Origin: a virus
DNA length: 28,182 nt
Virus record (IMG/VR): IMGVR_UViG_3300013005_000130
Location: 1 to 28,182 of that record
Reading direction: 5' to 3' (one strand)
Below, piece after piece: positions 15,152 to 23,025 of the stretch. The first letter of the stretch is position 1, and the number at the start of each line of letters is the position of its first letter. Both the position numbers and the translations under genes were made by a program. The notes under the pieces are model-generated. The model saw only the letters and a program-made list of their open reading frames with translations, was not told where the DNA came from and searched no databases.

Positions 15152-16082
15152 CTTTCCATCCTGCTTTTCTAATTAAGTACTGTGCCCATAATAAATGAGA
15201 GAATTCGTTTGGATGGTGTGAATGGAGCGGATTGCCTTTGATAAAATTATTAGATTGCTCTATAATATCTATTTCCTTCAATAACAGCGATTTATCAAAT
15301 TTAACAGTCTTATAACTACCATCATTGATTATTGAATCGAGCCACCCTACAGAATAAAATGACGGTGCTTGTAACTTAGTCCCTAATATGCTTGCAGAAT
15401 ACTGTATCCAAGTTTTATCTACAATTTTAAAATTTCGTTCTTGTTTTTTAGAATTTATTTTACAGAAATTTTTCCATAATACACATTCTAAATTATTATA
15501 TTGAGAAATAATCGATTGATACTGATCAAAAAAAATATCGTCGTATCTTTCTAACCAATCGCTAAATGTGAGATGTTCGGTGCATTTGATTAATTTATGT
15601 AGGGGATGATTACGTAATTCATCAACGAGAGATTGTTCTCTCGATGGCTCTGTCATTTGCATACACACATAGATTTTTTCGTAATTTAATGCACTGGTTT
15701 TTTTCAATATTCTTTCTAGTTCAGTAAACATATAAAAATTACAATTTCCAGGTACTGCATATTGATATAAATCGGTATCAAGCATTGTTGCCATACGCGG
15801 TCCTAGGGTAAAAAATAGTTGTGTTTCAAAATTAAATTTCTCAATTCCTGTAGCTATTCCTTTAACTGCTTCACCGTAGGTCCAACTTTCGCCAATTACT
15901 ATTAATAGATTTTTTCTTTTTCTATTCACATGAAATTCTGTATACTGAGCCGGGCGTTCGATCCAACCTGGTTTAAGATTATTGTCTACAAAATCAATTT
16001 GCACAGAGTCTTTTAATAGATAATATATCGGATTATTTTTTATATGTGCTGTTATATTATACTGCGATAGCATTACAATCAT
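15141..16082 (-). CDS. SGNH hydrolase-like protein
   Basis: This 313-residue protein shows LLIVIGESWTYGEAV with S66 as the likely nucleophile, a QYAVPGNCNFYMF segment that fits the Gly/Asn blocks, and a C-terminal HSHHPNEFSH. There H290 and H296 keep the H-P-x4-H spacing also seen in the SGNH protein at 11981-12739. It is therefore probably an esterase or acyltransferase-like enzyme, but low similarity leaves room for a non-catalytic role. It lies between two radical SAM genes and overlaps both (26 bases upstream, 11 downstream). Two nearby ATGs (16082 and 16073) are possible starts; neither has a strong ribosome site. Confidence 0.6.
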   Translation of the reverse strand: MIVMLSQYNITAHIKNNPIYYLLKDSVQIDFVDNNLKPGWIERPAQYTEFHVNRKRKNLLIVIGESWTYGEAVKGIATGIEKFNFETQLFFTLGPRMATMLDTDLYQYAVPGNCNFYMFTELERILKKTSALNYEKIYVCMQMTEPSREQSLVDELRNHPLHKLIKCTEHLTFSDWLERYDDIFFDQYQSIISQYNNLECVLWKNFCKINSKKQERNFKIVDKTWIQYSASILGTKLQAPSFYSVGWLDSIINDGSYKTVKFDKSLLLKEIDIIEQSNNFIKGNPLHSHHPNEFSHLLWAQYLIRKAGWKDDI

Positions 16083-17430
16083 CCATAAATGTTACTAATT
16101 GAGGAAATGTTATTTTAAAATCTGTACCTCGGCGGCGATCATATTCGGTAAACCAATTAAAGAAGTCTCTGCGCCCCTCTTTTACTTTTTCTGGTGTATA
16201 GACCGTGGTTTCCATGTATTTTACCACTCTTAGAAATTTCTCATACTCTAAGTTACTGAATTTGCTGGGGTTTTTATCGTCTAAATTGGCTAGAATGAAG
16301 TCTAGATGGTTTATCATGTAAGGCATAAACTCGTCTTTGGGTAGAATATTCATATCATACTGCAGAGGTTCTTTAAGGAATGGAGTGTCAAATCTCACTC
16401 GTTGTGGTTTATCTTGATCACTGCTGTTGTATTTTTCACGCCATTGCAGGATTTTAGCCAATAATGTTTGAAAATTCGTTACAGTAAGTATATTGAATGT
16501 GATCATAAAAGTCACTGGCAGTCTAGTTTTTGAGAGATAACGATCTAGATTACTTTCCCATAAATCTAAATCTAATCCTGTACGAATGTATTCTGCAGGA
16601 GCTCCCCACGTATCTATGCTTGTGAAGATTTTAAAATTTTTAATACAGCCAGTATTAACTAGATTGTTTACCTTTTCAATCAATCGATCAATTAATATAG
16701 ATTTCACACCGAAATTACTGTTGATGTTTAATTCTAAATTTGGTAACGGGTTTATTTCTAGGTCATCTAAAAGACGCCATGTGCTTTGTTGCAGCAAAGG
16801 TTCGCCGCCAGTGATACGTAGAATCGTCAAGGTCTTGCGAACTTCGGGCCACCAACGCCACCATGCTTCTACATAGGGATTAGTTTCTTCTTCGTGAATT
16901 TTAAACCAATCAATATCATTACGATGATTTTTCACCATTGTGTACGGACCATGATCTTTGATTTCTTTGTAATAACTGCTGCTGTGTTTGGGATGACAGT
17001 ATCCGCATTTGAAATTGCATTCGTTACCAAATGAAATTTCTATATACTGCGGATTTATGTTTTGATCCCAGTCACCGTTTTTTATCTGTGCAAAGCGCTG
17101 GTCTGTATAGATTGTGGCATTTCTTTCTTTTCTATCCGATATGTAATCGTCTCCTAGCTTTTCTATATTCCAGCAATAATTACAACCCTTGGGCTTGCCT
17201 CCGTTAAGCATGTCGAGACGCTCAAGTTTTTTTTCTGCGGTGTTGTGTAATGCACTGGGATCAATCTGTATTTCTTGTAGAGGTATTTTATGAGGTGCAG
17301 GATGATAACAACTGTGCGTTTCTCCTGTTTGTAGATAGATAGTGGTATGGTGCCATTTAGCCATACAGAATGTAGGACTAATTTCATTCATTATAGGTAT
17401 AAATGTTTTAATCTTTTCTACATCGTTCAT
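16057..17430 (-). CDS. radical SAM protein with N-terminal SPASM/twitch-like Cys residues
   Basis: This 457-residue protein is built like the one at 13967-15151. An N-terminal segment with C22, C41, C83 and C86 (FCMAKWHHTT; GCNYCWN) comes first, followed by the radical SAM core C138-x3-C142-x2-C145 (ECNFKCGYC) and GGEP at 208-211. IDTWGAPAEYIRTGLD (about 276-291) matches IDSWGERAEYIREGT in the paralogue, so the two derive from a common ancestor. The C-terminal third is longer here. Catalysis would need a [4Fe-4S] cluster supplied by the host. ATG 17430 is preceded by AGAGGAAC and overlaps the upstream gene by 23 bases. Its local base composition looks less AT-rich than the genes around it. 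Confidence 0.85.
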   Translation of the reverse strand: MNDVEKIKTFIPIMNEISPTFCMAKWHHTTIYLQTGETHSCYHPAPHKIPLQEIQIDPSALHNTAEKKLERLDMLNGGKPKGCNYCWNIEKLGDDYISDRKERNATIYTDQRFAQIKNGDWDQNINPQYIEISFGNECNFKCGYCHPKHSSSYYKEIKDHGPYTMVKNHRNDIDWFKIHEEETNPYVEAWWRWWPEVRKTLTILRITGGEPLLQQSTWRLLDDLEINPLPNLELNINSNFGVKSILIDRLIEKVNNLVNTGCIKNFKIFTSIDTWGAPAEYIRTGLDLDLWESNLDRYLSKTRLPVTFMITFNILTVTNFQTLLAKILQWREKYNSSDQDKPQRVRFDTPFLKEPLQYDMNILPKDEFMPYMINHLDFILANLDDKNPSKFSNLEYEKFLRVVKYMETTVYTPEKVKEGRRDFFNWFTEYDRRRGTDFKITFPQLVTFMDDCNAIAV

Positions 17431-18454
17431 TGAACTGTTCCTCTAACCAAGTAAAGTCATTTATCATTTTTAGTGCTTCTAGATTATTTTTATTTTCTGA
17501 TCCGTAGTCTCTACCGGCTCTAGCACCATCTAAGGCATATTCATCTGTGGATTTATTACACCACACATTTAATCTATATTGTGTTTCTTCACCCTGCTGA
17601 CGATCTATAATCTTACTAGATAATTTCACGCATTCTCTAAAGGCTGATTTCCAAGTATTAAATGGATCTGTATTAAATGCTGTTATATTAGAAACACTAT
17701 CTATTACTTTAAAATTATTACTAATACTAGTAGTCATATCAGTAGTGTTTACATCCATGTTTATGGTTTTTTCTCTTGGCAATAATTTTACTCCGCCATA
17801 TCCGTACACTAAATCATTTATAGGATTTCGACTGTGCCAAACATGCACATAAGATTTTTCATATCTAGGAACTGCATAATCAAATTTAAAATCTTCTACA
17901 ATTATAGCATCACCGTCTACTACATAAAACATGTCTGTTTCTGCTAATTTAGCTGCGGCAATATGTGCTTGATGAATTCCGTTAACTCCGTGAACACGAT
18001 TAACTAACGGAAATCTATTTTTTAAATTTATAAAATTATCATCGGCATTGGGTTCATTATAACTGATAAACACAATGTCATACTTTTCGAGTATAGGGTC
18101 AGAAGCAACAATGTTTATCTCTTTCTTTTCAACAAAAAACCTATTATCGAATTCTCTTTGAGATATAGTCAGACCTTTGGGAATTAAACAAATACCATCC
18201 TTGTGTTCACCATTTTTAAATACGTGTACATACATATCATCCCATTTAGTAGCTCGGTATGATGATAGATCAAAATCTTTTCTTATTTCAAGGTCATCCC
18301 ATATGACCCAAAACATTTTAGTAAAGGATTTTTTAAAAATATCTTCAATCCTTTGACAATTTTCTACAAACTGTGCGTTTGAAAATCTAGAAGAAACCAA
18401 CTGCTTTTTTTCTGCAGATATAAAATTTCTACTTACGAAAAATATGTCATACAT
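17408..18454 (-). CDS. DxD glycosyltransferase-like protein with N-terminal extension
   Basis: This 348-residue protein is a paralogue of its upstream neighbour. The shared block starts near residue 125 (YDIVFISYNEPNAD, then RVHGVNGIHQAHIAAAKLAE) and leads to VVDGDA, with D180 and D182 as the DxD-type metal/nucleotide-sugar site of GT-A glycosyltransferases. A further match is YGYGGVKLLPR against YGNGGLKLW. About 120 extra N-terminal residues are specific to this copy (YDIFFVSRNF; FWVIWDDLEIRKDFDL). The start is taken as ATG 18454, which overlaps the upstream TGA by eight bases; TTG 18475 is possible. Sugar and acceptor unknown. Confidence 0.65.
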   Translation of the reverse strand: MYDIFFVSRNFISAEKKQLVSSRFSNAQFVENCQRIEDIFKKSFTKMFWVIWDDLEIRKDFDLSSYRATKWDDMYVHVFKNGEHKDGICLIPKGLTISQREFDNRFFVEKKEINIVASDPILEKYDIVFISYNEPNADDNFINLKNRFPLVNRVHGVNGIHQAHIAAAKLAETDMFYVVDGDAIIVEDFKFDYAVPRYEKSYVHVWHSRNPINDLVYGYGGVKLLPREKTINMDVNTTDMTTSISNNFKVIDSVSNITAFNTDPFNTWKSAFRECVKLSSKIIDRQQGEETQYRLNVWCNKSTDEYALDGARAGRDYGSENKNNLEALKMINDFTWLEEQFNERCRKD

Positions 18455-19331
18455 TTTTATAATAGGTAAGCCCAAGATTTATAGTTTCATCATATAAATC
18501 TAAAGTAAATTTGCTTTGTTTTTCGTCAAGCCACGGCCAATCTAAGCCTAACTTAGCTCTCAAATGATAACCTAAATCTTGAGCATCATGTTCTACATCG
18601 AAATGCTTAACTTTAGTTTCATAGATTTCTCTCAACACTTCAAAATCTCGGACCTGGACGTAATCCCAGTCTGTGCAGTTAGTCATCCACGTTCCCATTC
18701 TAGCACCGAGTACGGCATATACTCCGTTTTCTTCGTGCATTCCAACGGTGCTCCACATACGTAATCTATGAATATTATGCCACCAAACACGTTCTCGAAT
18801 TTCTTGCGGGGGGACTTTTTCTCCGTCAAGTAAAGTCATCTTAACACCTTCACGGAATCCTGCTCTCCATGCTTGAAATGGCGATCCTGTGATAATACTG
18901 GTGCTATACACGCTAGGAAAATGTTGATATCCGTCTTCCCAACAAAAATCTACCTGGGCTCGATCACTTGTGGAATTTTCATGTGTTTTCATATCGAGCA
19001 CAAAATTCTTATTCCAGAGTTTCAGTCCACCGTTTCCATATCGCAATCCATTGACGTTATTTTGACCGCACCAACAATATACCTGTGTATTTGTGTTGCT
19101 CATATCAATATCTAGATTAAAAAATTTAGGATTAACAATGTTGTCTGCGTCAACAGTAATAAACCAATCAGTATCAGAAAGTTCTGCTGCGGCTTTGTGT
19201 GCGTGATCTGACCCTTTTACTCCGTGTACACGTTTAGCCCAAGGTACTTTATTACACAGGTCAGCATAATGCAAATCTGCATTAGGTTCGTCGTAGCTTA
19301 AAAATACTACATCAAATTCTACAATTTTCAT
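18447..19331 (-). CDS. DxD glycosyltransferase-like protein
   Basis: This 294-residue protein starts with a GT-A-like Rossmann segment (FDVVFLSYDEPNAD), then RVHGVKGSDHAHKAAAELSD and ITVDADN, where D61-x-D63 is the likely metal/nucleotide-sugar site. The C-terminal half has SPFQAWRAGFREGVKM, which is matched in the paralogue by DPFNTWKSAFRECVKL. No membrane segment is seen, so it is likely cytoplasmic. ATG 19331 overlaps the upstream stop (ATGA). Together with the next gene it looks like a duplicated transferase pair acting on successive sugars, which is inference. Confidence 0.68.
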   Translation of the reverse strand: MKIVEFDVVFLSYDEPNADLHYADLCNKVPWAKRVHGVKGSDHAHKAAAELSDTDWFITVDADNIVNPKFFNLDIDMSNTNTQVYCWCGQNNVNGLRYGNGGLKLWNKNFVLDMKTHENSTSDRAQVDFCWEDGYQHFPSVYSTSIITGSPFQAWRAGFREGVKMTLLDGEKVPPQEIRERVWWHNIHRLRMWSTVGMHEENGVYAVLGARMGTWMTNCTDWDYVQVRDFEVLREIYETKVKHFDVEHDAQDLGYHLRAKLGLDWPWLDEKQSKFTLDLYDETINLGLTYYKNV

Positions 19332-19945
19332 TTGTATTCTATCACATAATTTTTAAATAATCTACGTGTATACACACTGAATGTATCATAATTTAAATTT
19401 TTTATTATTTTATTTTTACCAATTAGTTCATTAATTTTTATAGAAAACATCTGATAAATCCCGTTAGGATCATTGTATTCGGTGATTAAAAAATCCATAA
19501 CAGTATTTCCATCCCAAACAACATTTCTTGGTTTTAGATTTATTTGATGTTTCTTGGTACCGCCAAATTCTTGAGACAATTGTATTTTTAATGTTTTGGT
19601 CTTCGCAGTATATGTTAAAAATATATCTGGTTGTGTGATATCAGTATATTCAGACGATACAATTCGATGTAACACATCGTCTAATTTTGTCAGTGTTTTT
19701 ATTTCAGCTATTTCTAATTTTCCCGAATTGATGTCTATTAAACATTTTTCAATTTGTATTTCTGCTGAAATAATACTTTGTGCTAGTTCGAGATCGATTG
19801 GTACTTGGTTGATTTGATCAGTGAATGCATAGTCAGGGCCCACGCTTTGAACCTTACCAGTCAAGGGATCAAACACTGCAACATAGGTCACTTCTGGAAG
19901 TTTATATTCAGCTAACCATTTATCAAAATCTTCTATCGTTTCCAC
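19328..19945 (-). CDS. phage protein of unknown function, 205 aa (GTG start)
   Basis: The start is GTG 19945, with AGAGGAAA a few bases before it. This 205-residue soluble protein has an N-terminal part with YVAVFDPLTGKVQSVGP and an acidic helical middle (LAQSIISAEIQIEKCLIDI). It does not look like an enzyme and I recognise no family. It lies inside the glycosyltransferase run, overlapping the gene on each side by 13 and 4 bases. A virion or scaffold protein that serves as target of the neighbouring transferases is possible but is only a guess from position. Confidence 0.7.
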   Translation of the reverse strand: METIEDFDKWLAEYKLPEVTYVAVFDPLTGKVQSVGPDYAFTDQINQVPIDLELAQSIISAEIQIEKCLIDINSGKLEIAEIKTLTKLDDVLHRIVSSEYTDITQPDIFLTYTAKTKTLKIQLSQEFGGTKKHQINLKPRNVVWDGNTVMDFLITEYNDPNGIYQMFSIKINELIGKNKIIKNLNYDTFSVYTRRLFKNYVIEYK

Positions 19946-20772
19946 GCTATTTCCTCTAAAATATGAATTAGCTCTCTATCAATTTTATTTTTTTCTACGT
20001 AATGAACTATATCATTTTGTTGATAATTACCTATTTTCAATCGACCGTGTTTATTGAGATAGAAACCAACATGGTCACTCCATGTATCTGCTGGCCATGG
20101 CCAATTCTGCAGGAGCGGTTTCATATGCACTACTCTTGGAAATTCTAAGGGATAAGCAATATCATCGGCAATATCTAATATTTGTGCAGCTAGAGCAAAT
20201 GCTTCGTCGGTTCCCATAATTTTTGGTTTATAGGCTGTTAAGAAAATATTTGTAAACTCTACAGGATATTGTATAATATATCTACCCAGATCAAAGAAGT
20301 CCTTGGTTATCGTTGCATCTTTTCGAAAAAAGGTCCACATAGAGTATAGATCGGGTAATTGATTCGCATCAAAGGTTTTTCTATAATTTCGATTAGTTGC
20401 TACATCACCTCTGTATGTGTAAACCTTGTTGGCCACATATAGATCACAATTTTCAACGAAATAATCTATCCAATGACTGTAATCTCTGGTAAACAACATA
20501 TCAACATCTAGACAAACTGTATGTTCAAAAGGAGATAGCTGATCCATCCAAGATCTACCATTCCAGAACGTCTGTTCGTCCCAGGATATAATGTGATCAA
20601 ATACCCAAGGACTTTTTAACTGTTCAACTTTTTCTTTATCATCTATTACCAGTGCTACTTTGTCATAACCTGGTTTTTGTGTGTTTTTTATACTAAGAGC
20701 AAGACCATATGCCAATTGCAGATAGTCAACAGTGTCGCTGTGTGATACGATAAGCAAATAGCCAAAATTCAT
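19933..20772 (-). CDS. glycosyltransferase, GT8-like
   Basis: This 279-residue protein looks like a GT-A/GT8-type transferase. The N-terminus reads GYLLIVSHSDTVDYLQLAYG, followed by VCLDVDMLF with D89-x-D91 as the metal-binding DxD, a GTDEAFALA segment later, and a C-terminal HMKP stretch (VVHMKPLLQNW) that fits the GT8 C-terminal His region. The length is typical. It is a paralogue of the gene directly upstream. ATG 20772 is preceded by GGAG and overlaps the upstream stop (ATGA). The sugar is unknown. Confidence 0.75.
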   Translation of the reverse strand: MNFGYLLIVSHSDTVDYLQLAYGLALSIKNTQKPGYDKVALVIDDKEKVEQLKSPWVFDHIISWDEQTFWNGRSWMDQLSPFEHTVCLDVDMLFTRDYSHWIDYFVENCDLYVANKVYTYRGDVATNRNYRKTFDANQLPDLYSMWTFFRKDATITKDFFDLGRYIIQYPVEFTNIFLTAYKPKIMGTDEAFALAAQILDIADDIAYPLEFPRVVHMKPLLQNWPWPADTWSDHVGFYLNKHGRLKIGNYQQNDIVHYVEKNKIDRELIHILEEIAWKR

Positions 20773-21629
20773 ATTAACTCCAACAATTGCTGTTGATTTC
20801 TAATAATACTCTGCTTGTTCATGATATGAATGTCAACTCCAGATATTGATGCAGCACAATAATTATTATCTAATTTATGATCTATAAGAAATGTTAAACG
20901 TCGATTATCAACACTATACAAAATATCTCTGTCGAGTGCAGATAAAATGGGTGGTAATGTTCCTAGATTAGATTCAACATACCCATCTAATATATGTTTG
21001 CTCACACTGAAAGCAATGTCATTTCTAAATTGTCGATGATCAAATCTAAAAACATCAGCATAGTGTCTATAATTTTCTTTAACGTGATTAACTGTATCAA
21101 AAAATAAGCGTGTATTTTGATTTTTAGTGAACATTATTGTAGTAGCCCAATATAATTTTACACCAGTATCTGAAATGTGTCTATCAAGATATTTCATTCT
21201 ATCTTGACTGTTAATATCATTTATAGATTCACCTATCAATAAATCGCAGTCTGTATGCCAATACTTGTTGAGAACATCGGAAAATATTAAAAAGTCACTG
21301 TCTATTAATAGAGTTCTATCATATGGCGTGAGACTCCAAGCAGAGTCTCGATTTACATTTATAAACGGTACTGTGCTACTGGTTTCGCCATCGTTAAGAC
21401 GTCTTTGATTATCAGTCACAGGTCTATCAACTGTGATGATGTTTTCAAAAACTGTATTAGCTATATCAAATGTTTGTGATTGTTTCATCCACGATATAGT
21501 AGAATCGTCAGTTACTAACGACACTGGCATAGACAAATGTTTTTTAGCTAGGCCAGCGCTGATAACAGCCATTAGTGCATAATCAACTGCACGAGTGTTA
21601 TGAGCATAGATTAATATACCGTGTGTCAT
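20769..21629 (-). CDS. glycosyltransferase, GT8-like
   Basis: This 286-residue protein has the same plan as the gene at 19933-20772. It shows an N-terminal GILIYAHNTRAVDYALMAV, then YDRTLLIDSDFLIF with D110-x-D112 as DxD. The C-terminal end is less like GT8 (HIMNKQS is the only His-containing candidate), so the acceptor side may differ. There is no signal peptide. It overlaps the 116-residue virion-type gene by an ATGA, which ties the transferases to the structural module. Confidence 0.7.
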   Translation of the reverse strand: MTHGILIYAHNTRAVDYALMAVISAGLAKKHLSMPVSLVTDDSTISWMKQSQTFDIANTVFENIITVDRPVTDNQRRLNDGETSSTVPFINVNRDSAWSLTPYDRTLLIDSDFLIFSDVLNKYWHTDCDLLIGESINDINSQDRMKYLDRHISDTGVKLYWATTIMFTKNQNTRLFFDTVNHVKENYRHYADVFRFDHRQFRNDIAFSVSKHILDGYVESNLGTLPPILSALDRDILYSVDNRRLTFLIDHKLDNNYCAASISGVDIHIMNKQSIIRNQQQLLELI

Positions 21630-21976
21630 GTATCTAATAATTTTTCTACAGACCTACTTTTTTTGATGTTTTGATAATGTTCAAAATATTCATTAGTAAC
21701 TTGGAAATATCTATCAAATATTTGATCACGGAATAATGTAAGATCATCTATAAGTATAGGATTTTGATTGATATCTAATAACACCACTGCATGTGTTCTA
21801 CCTTTGGTAATCAAGATTTCTACAAAAGTCAAGAGATCTCTGTCTATGCGAAAAATGCCCCCATTGATACCATAGGTAAGTTTGGCTTCCGAACGTTCTT
21901 TGAGGGTTTTTTTCTGTACGGAAAAAGTCTGTTGATAATTAGAAAAATCCAGAACTTTAGCGAGTTGCTCTTGCAT
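21626..21976 (-). CDS. small virion-module protein of T4-like aquatic phages, 116 aa
   Basis: This 116-residue protein contains YGINGGIFRIDRDLLTFV, AVVLLDINQNPILIDDL and a C-terminal helical YFEHYQNIKKSRSV. I associate this plan with small conserved proteins encoded beside virion genes of T4-like cyanophages, but that is from memory and the function is not known. ATG 21976 has GGAG directly before ACAAC and ATG, adjoining a perfect palindrome that holds a late-like box. As first gene of the run that continues into the transferases and radical SAM genes, it probably marks the 5' end of a late transcript covering them. Confidence 0.7.
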   Translation of the reverse strand: MQEQLAKVLDFSNYQQTFSVQKKTLKERSEAKLTYGINGGIFRIDRDLLTFVEILITKGRTHAVVLLDINQNPILIDDLTLFRDQIFDRYFQVTNEYFEHYQNIKKSRSVEKLLDT

Positions 21977-21984
21977 GTTGTCTC

Positions 21985-22010
21985 CTAAATAAACTGTGCA
22001 GTTTATTTAG
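21985..22010 (-). promoter_or_regulatory. perfect palindrome with late-promoter-like box and ribosome-site edge
   Basis: CTAAATAAAC (21985-21994) and GTTTATTTAG (22001-22010) are perfect inverted repeats; one more T-A pair closes a four-base loop. On the - strand ACTAAATA (22011-22004) resembles the late box, and with T4 spacing the RNA would start near 21998, in the loop. The 3' arm ends in AG of the AGGAG ribosome site of the 21976 gene. There is no T run after the stem, so a terminator is unlikely. Confidence 0.6.
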
Positions 22011-22034
22011 TGGCTGAACTCAGTTGGGAAGAAA

Positions 22035-23009
22035 TTAAGAACCAGTAACGGATCCGACAGTTACAGTAGGATTGGTGACTGTGAATACTGCACTACTAGG
22101 TACCATTATACCTGTGGCGTACAGCAAGGAAACTGATACAGTTAATGTACCATCTACACTGTCTGTATAATCTGGAACAGGATTACTCGGATGTTGGCCC
22201 GGATCTGTATAACCATCTGTGAATACCACACGTATTTCTCCAGAAGCTGCTGTACCAGAACTGTTACTGGCAACATCAACGCACCTAGCCTGTATTTGAT
22301 AATTGTTAGAACCATAAGGACTGCTAGCGGTGGCTGTGTAAAAAGTTTGAAAAGTGCTGGTGGTTTTATACCAATTCGTTCCATCGTTCGGAGAAGTACC
22401 TGTGCTTGGCACAGCACCGCCAAAACTCTGTGTACCTGCCGAACTTAACAATGATGTCCAACTGGTATTCTGAGGTTGAGCACCACCTCCTGATCTAGCT
22501 GCACTGATTCGAATTTTACCGCCGCTGTTGAACCAATATCTAGCTAGATTACTGTTGGCCCAATTAAATTGTATGGTGCAGGTGCACTGAGAGATCCACG
22601 CACCGGTTCTTGATTGTGAAACAGCAGTGGTTGTGGCGCTTTCTCCTGCTGCTACCGTGAATCTAAAAGTGGTGATATTGGTTGCCCAATCATCATACTG
22701 TTTCTGCGGCACATCCAACGTACCAGTATCAGGGGTGAATGTTGCTGTGTATCTGATCGTGTTACCTTCTGCTACCTGTGCTGTAGTAGGATTAACACCG
22801 TTGATATGCTTATAGGCATTTATAATATCAAATCTTAGGTTAGCCCATTCGTTGATAGTTACCTTAGTACCTTCTGCTACAGCAACACTGTTGATTCTAG
22901 CCTGCTGTCCGTATCCGGAATTTCCAGAACCGTCGCCCAGAATTGTGACTATTTTGTTTCTGATATCATTGTAATCTGCTTGTACGATTTTACTATTAAC
23001 AGCTGGCAT
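22035..23009 (-). CDS. virion structural protein (tail/fibre module), paralogue 1
   Basis: This 324-residue protein has the plan of structural proteins of T4-like cyanophages and pelagiphages. An N-terminal helix-rich head (KIVQADYNDIRNKIVTILG), the sequence GSGNSGYGQ, and a long Thr/Ser/Gly-rich beta part (RYWFNSGGKIRISAARSGG; SSPYGSNNYQIQARCVD) end in a short beta domain. It shares all of these with the next gene, which indicates a tandem duplication. It would be virion-bound, probably with the adsorption apparatus. The ATG lies five bases after an exact TATAAATA box and has no ribosome site. Confidence 0.8.
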   Translation of the reverse strand: MPAVNSKIVQADYNDIRNKIVTILGDGSGNSGYGQQARINSVAVAEGTKVTINEWANLRFDIINAYKHINGVNPTTAQVAEGNTIRYTATFTPDTGTLDVPQKQYDDWATNITTFRFTVAAGESATTTAVSQSRTGAWISQCTCTIQFNWANSNLARYWFNSGGKIRISAARSGGGAQPQNTSWTSLLSSAGTQSFGGAVPSTGTSPNDGTNWYKTTSTFQTFYTATASSPYGSNNYQIQARCVDVASNSSGTAASGEIRVVFTDGYTDPGQHPSNPVPDYTDSVDGTLTVSVSLLYATGIMVPSSAVFTVTNPTVTVGSVTGS

Positions 23010-23014
23010 AGGAA

Positions 23015-23022
23015 TATTTATA
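23015..23022 (-). promoter_or_regulatory. T4-like late promoter box TATAAATA
   Basis: An exact TATAAATA reads on the - strand from 23022 to 23015 in the 16-base gap between the stop at 23026 and ATG 23009. With T4 spacing, transcription would begin at the A of the ATG, giving a leaderless message. Confidence 0.55.
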
Positions 23023-23025
23023 TAA

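Noticed and set aside
21985-22010. Palindrome as a rho-independent terminator of the fibre genes
   Set aside because: The stem is AT-rich and no T run follows on either strand. A promoter and ribosome-site role fits better.
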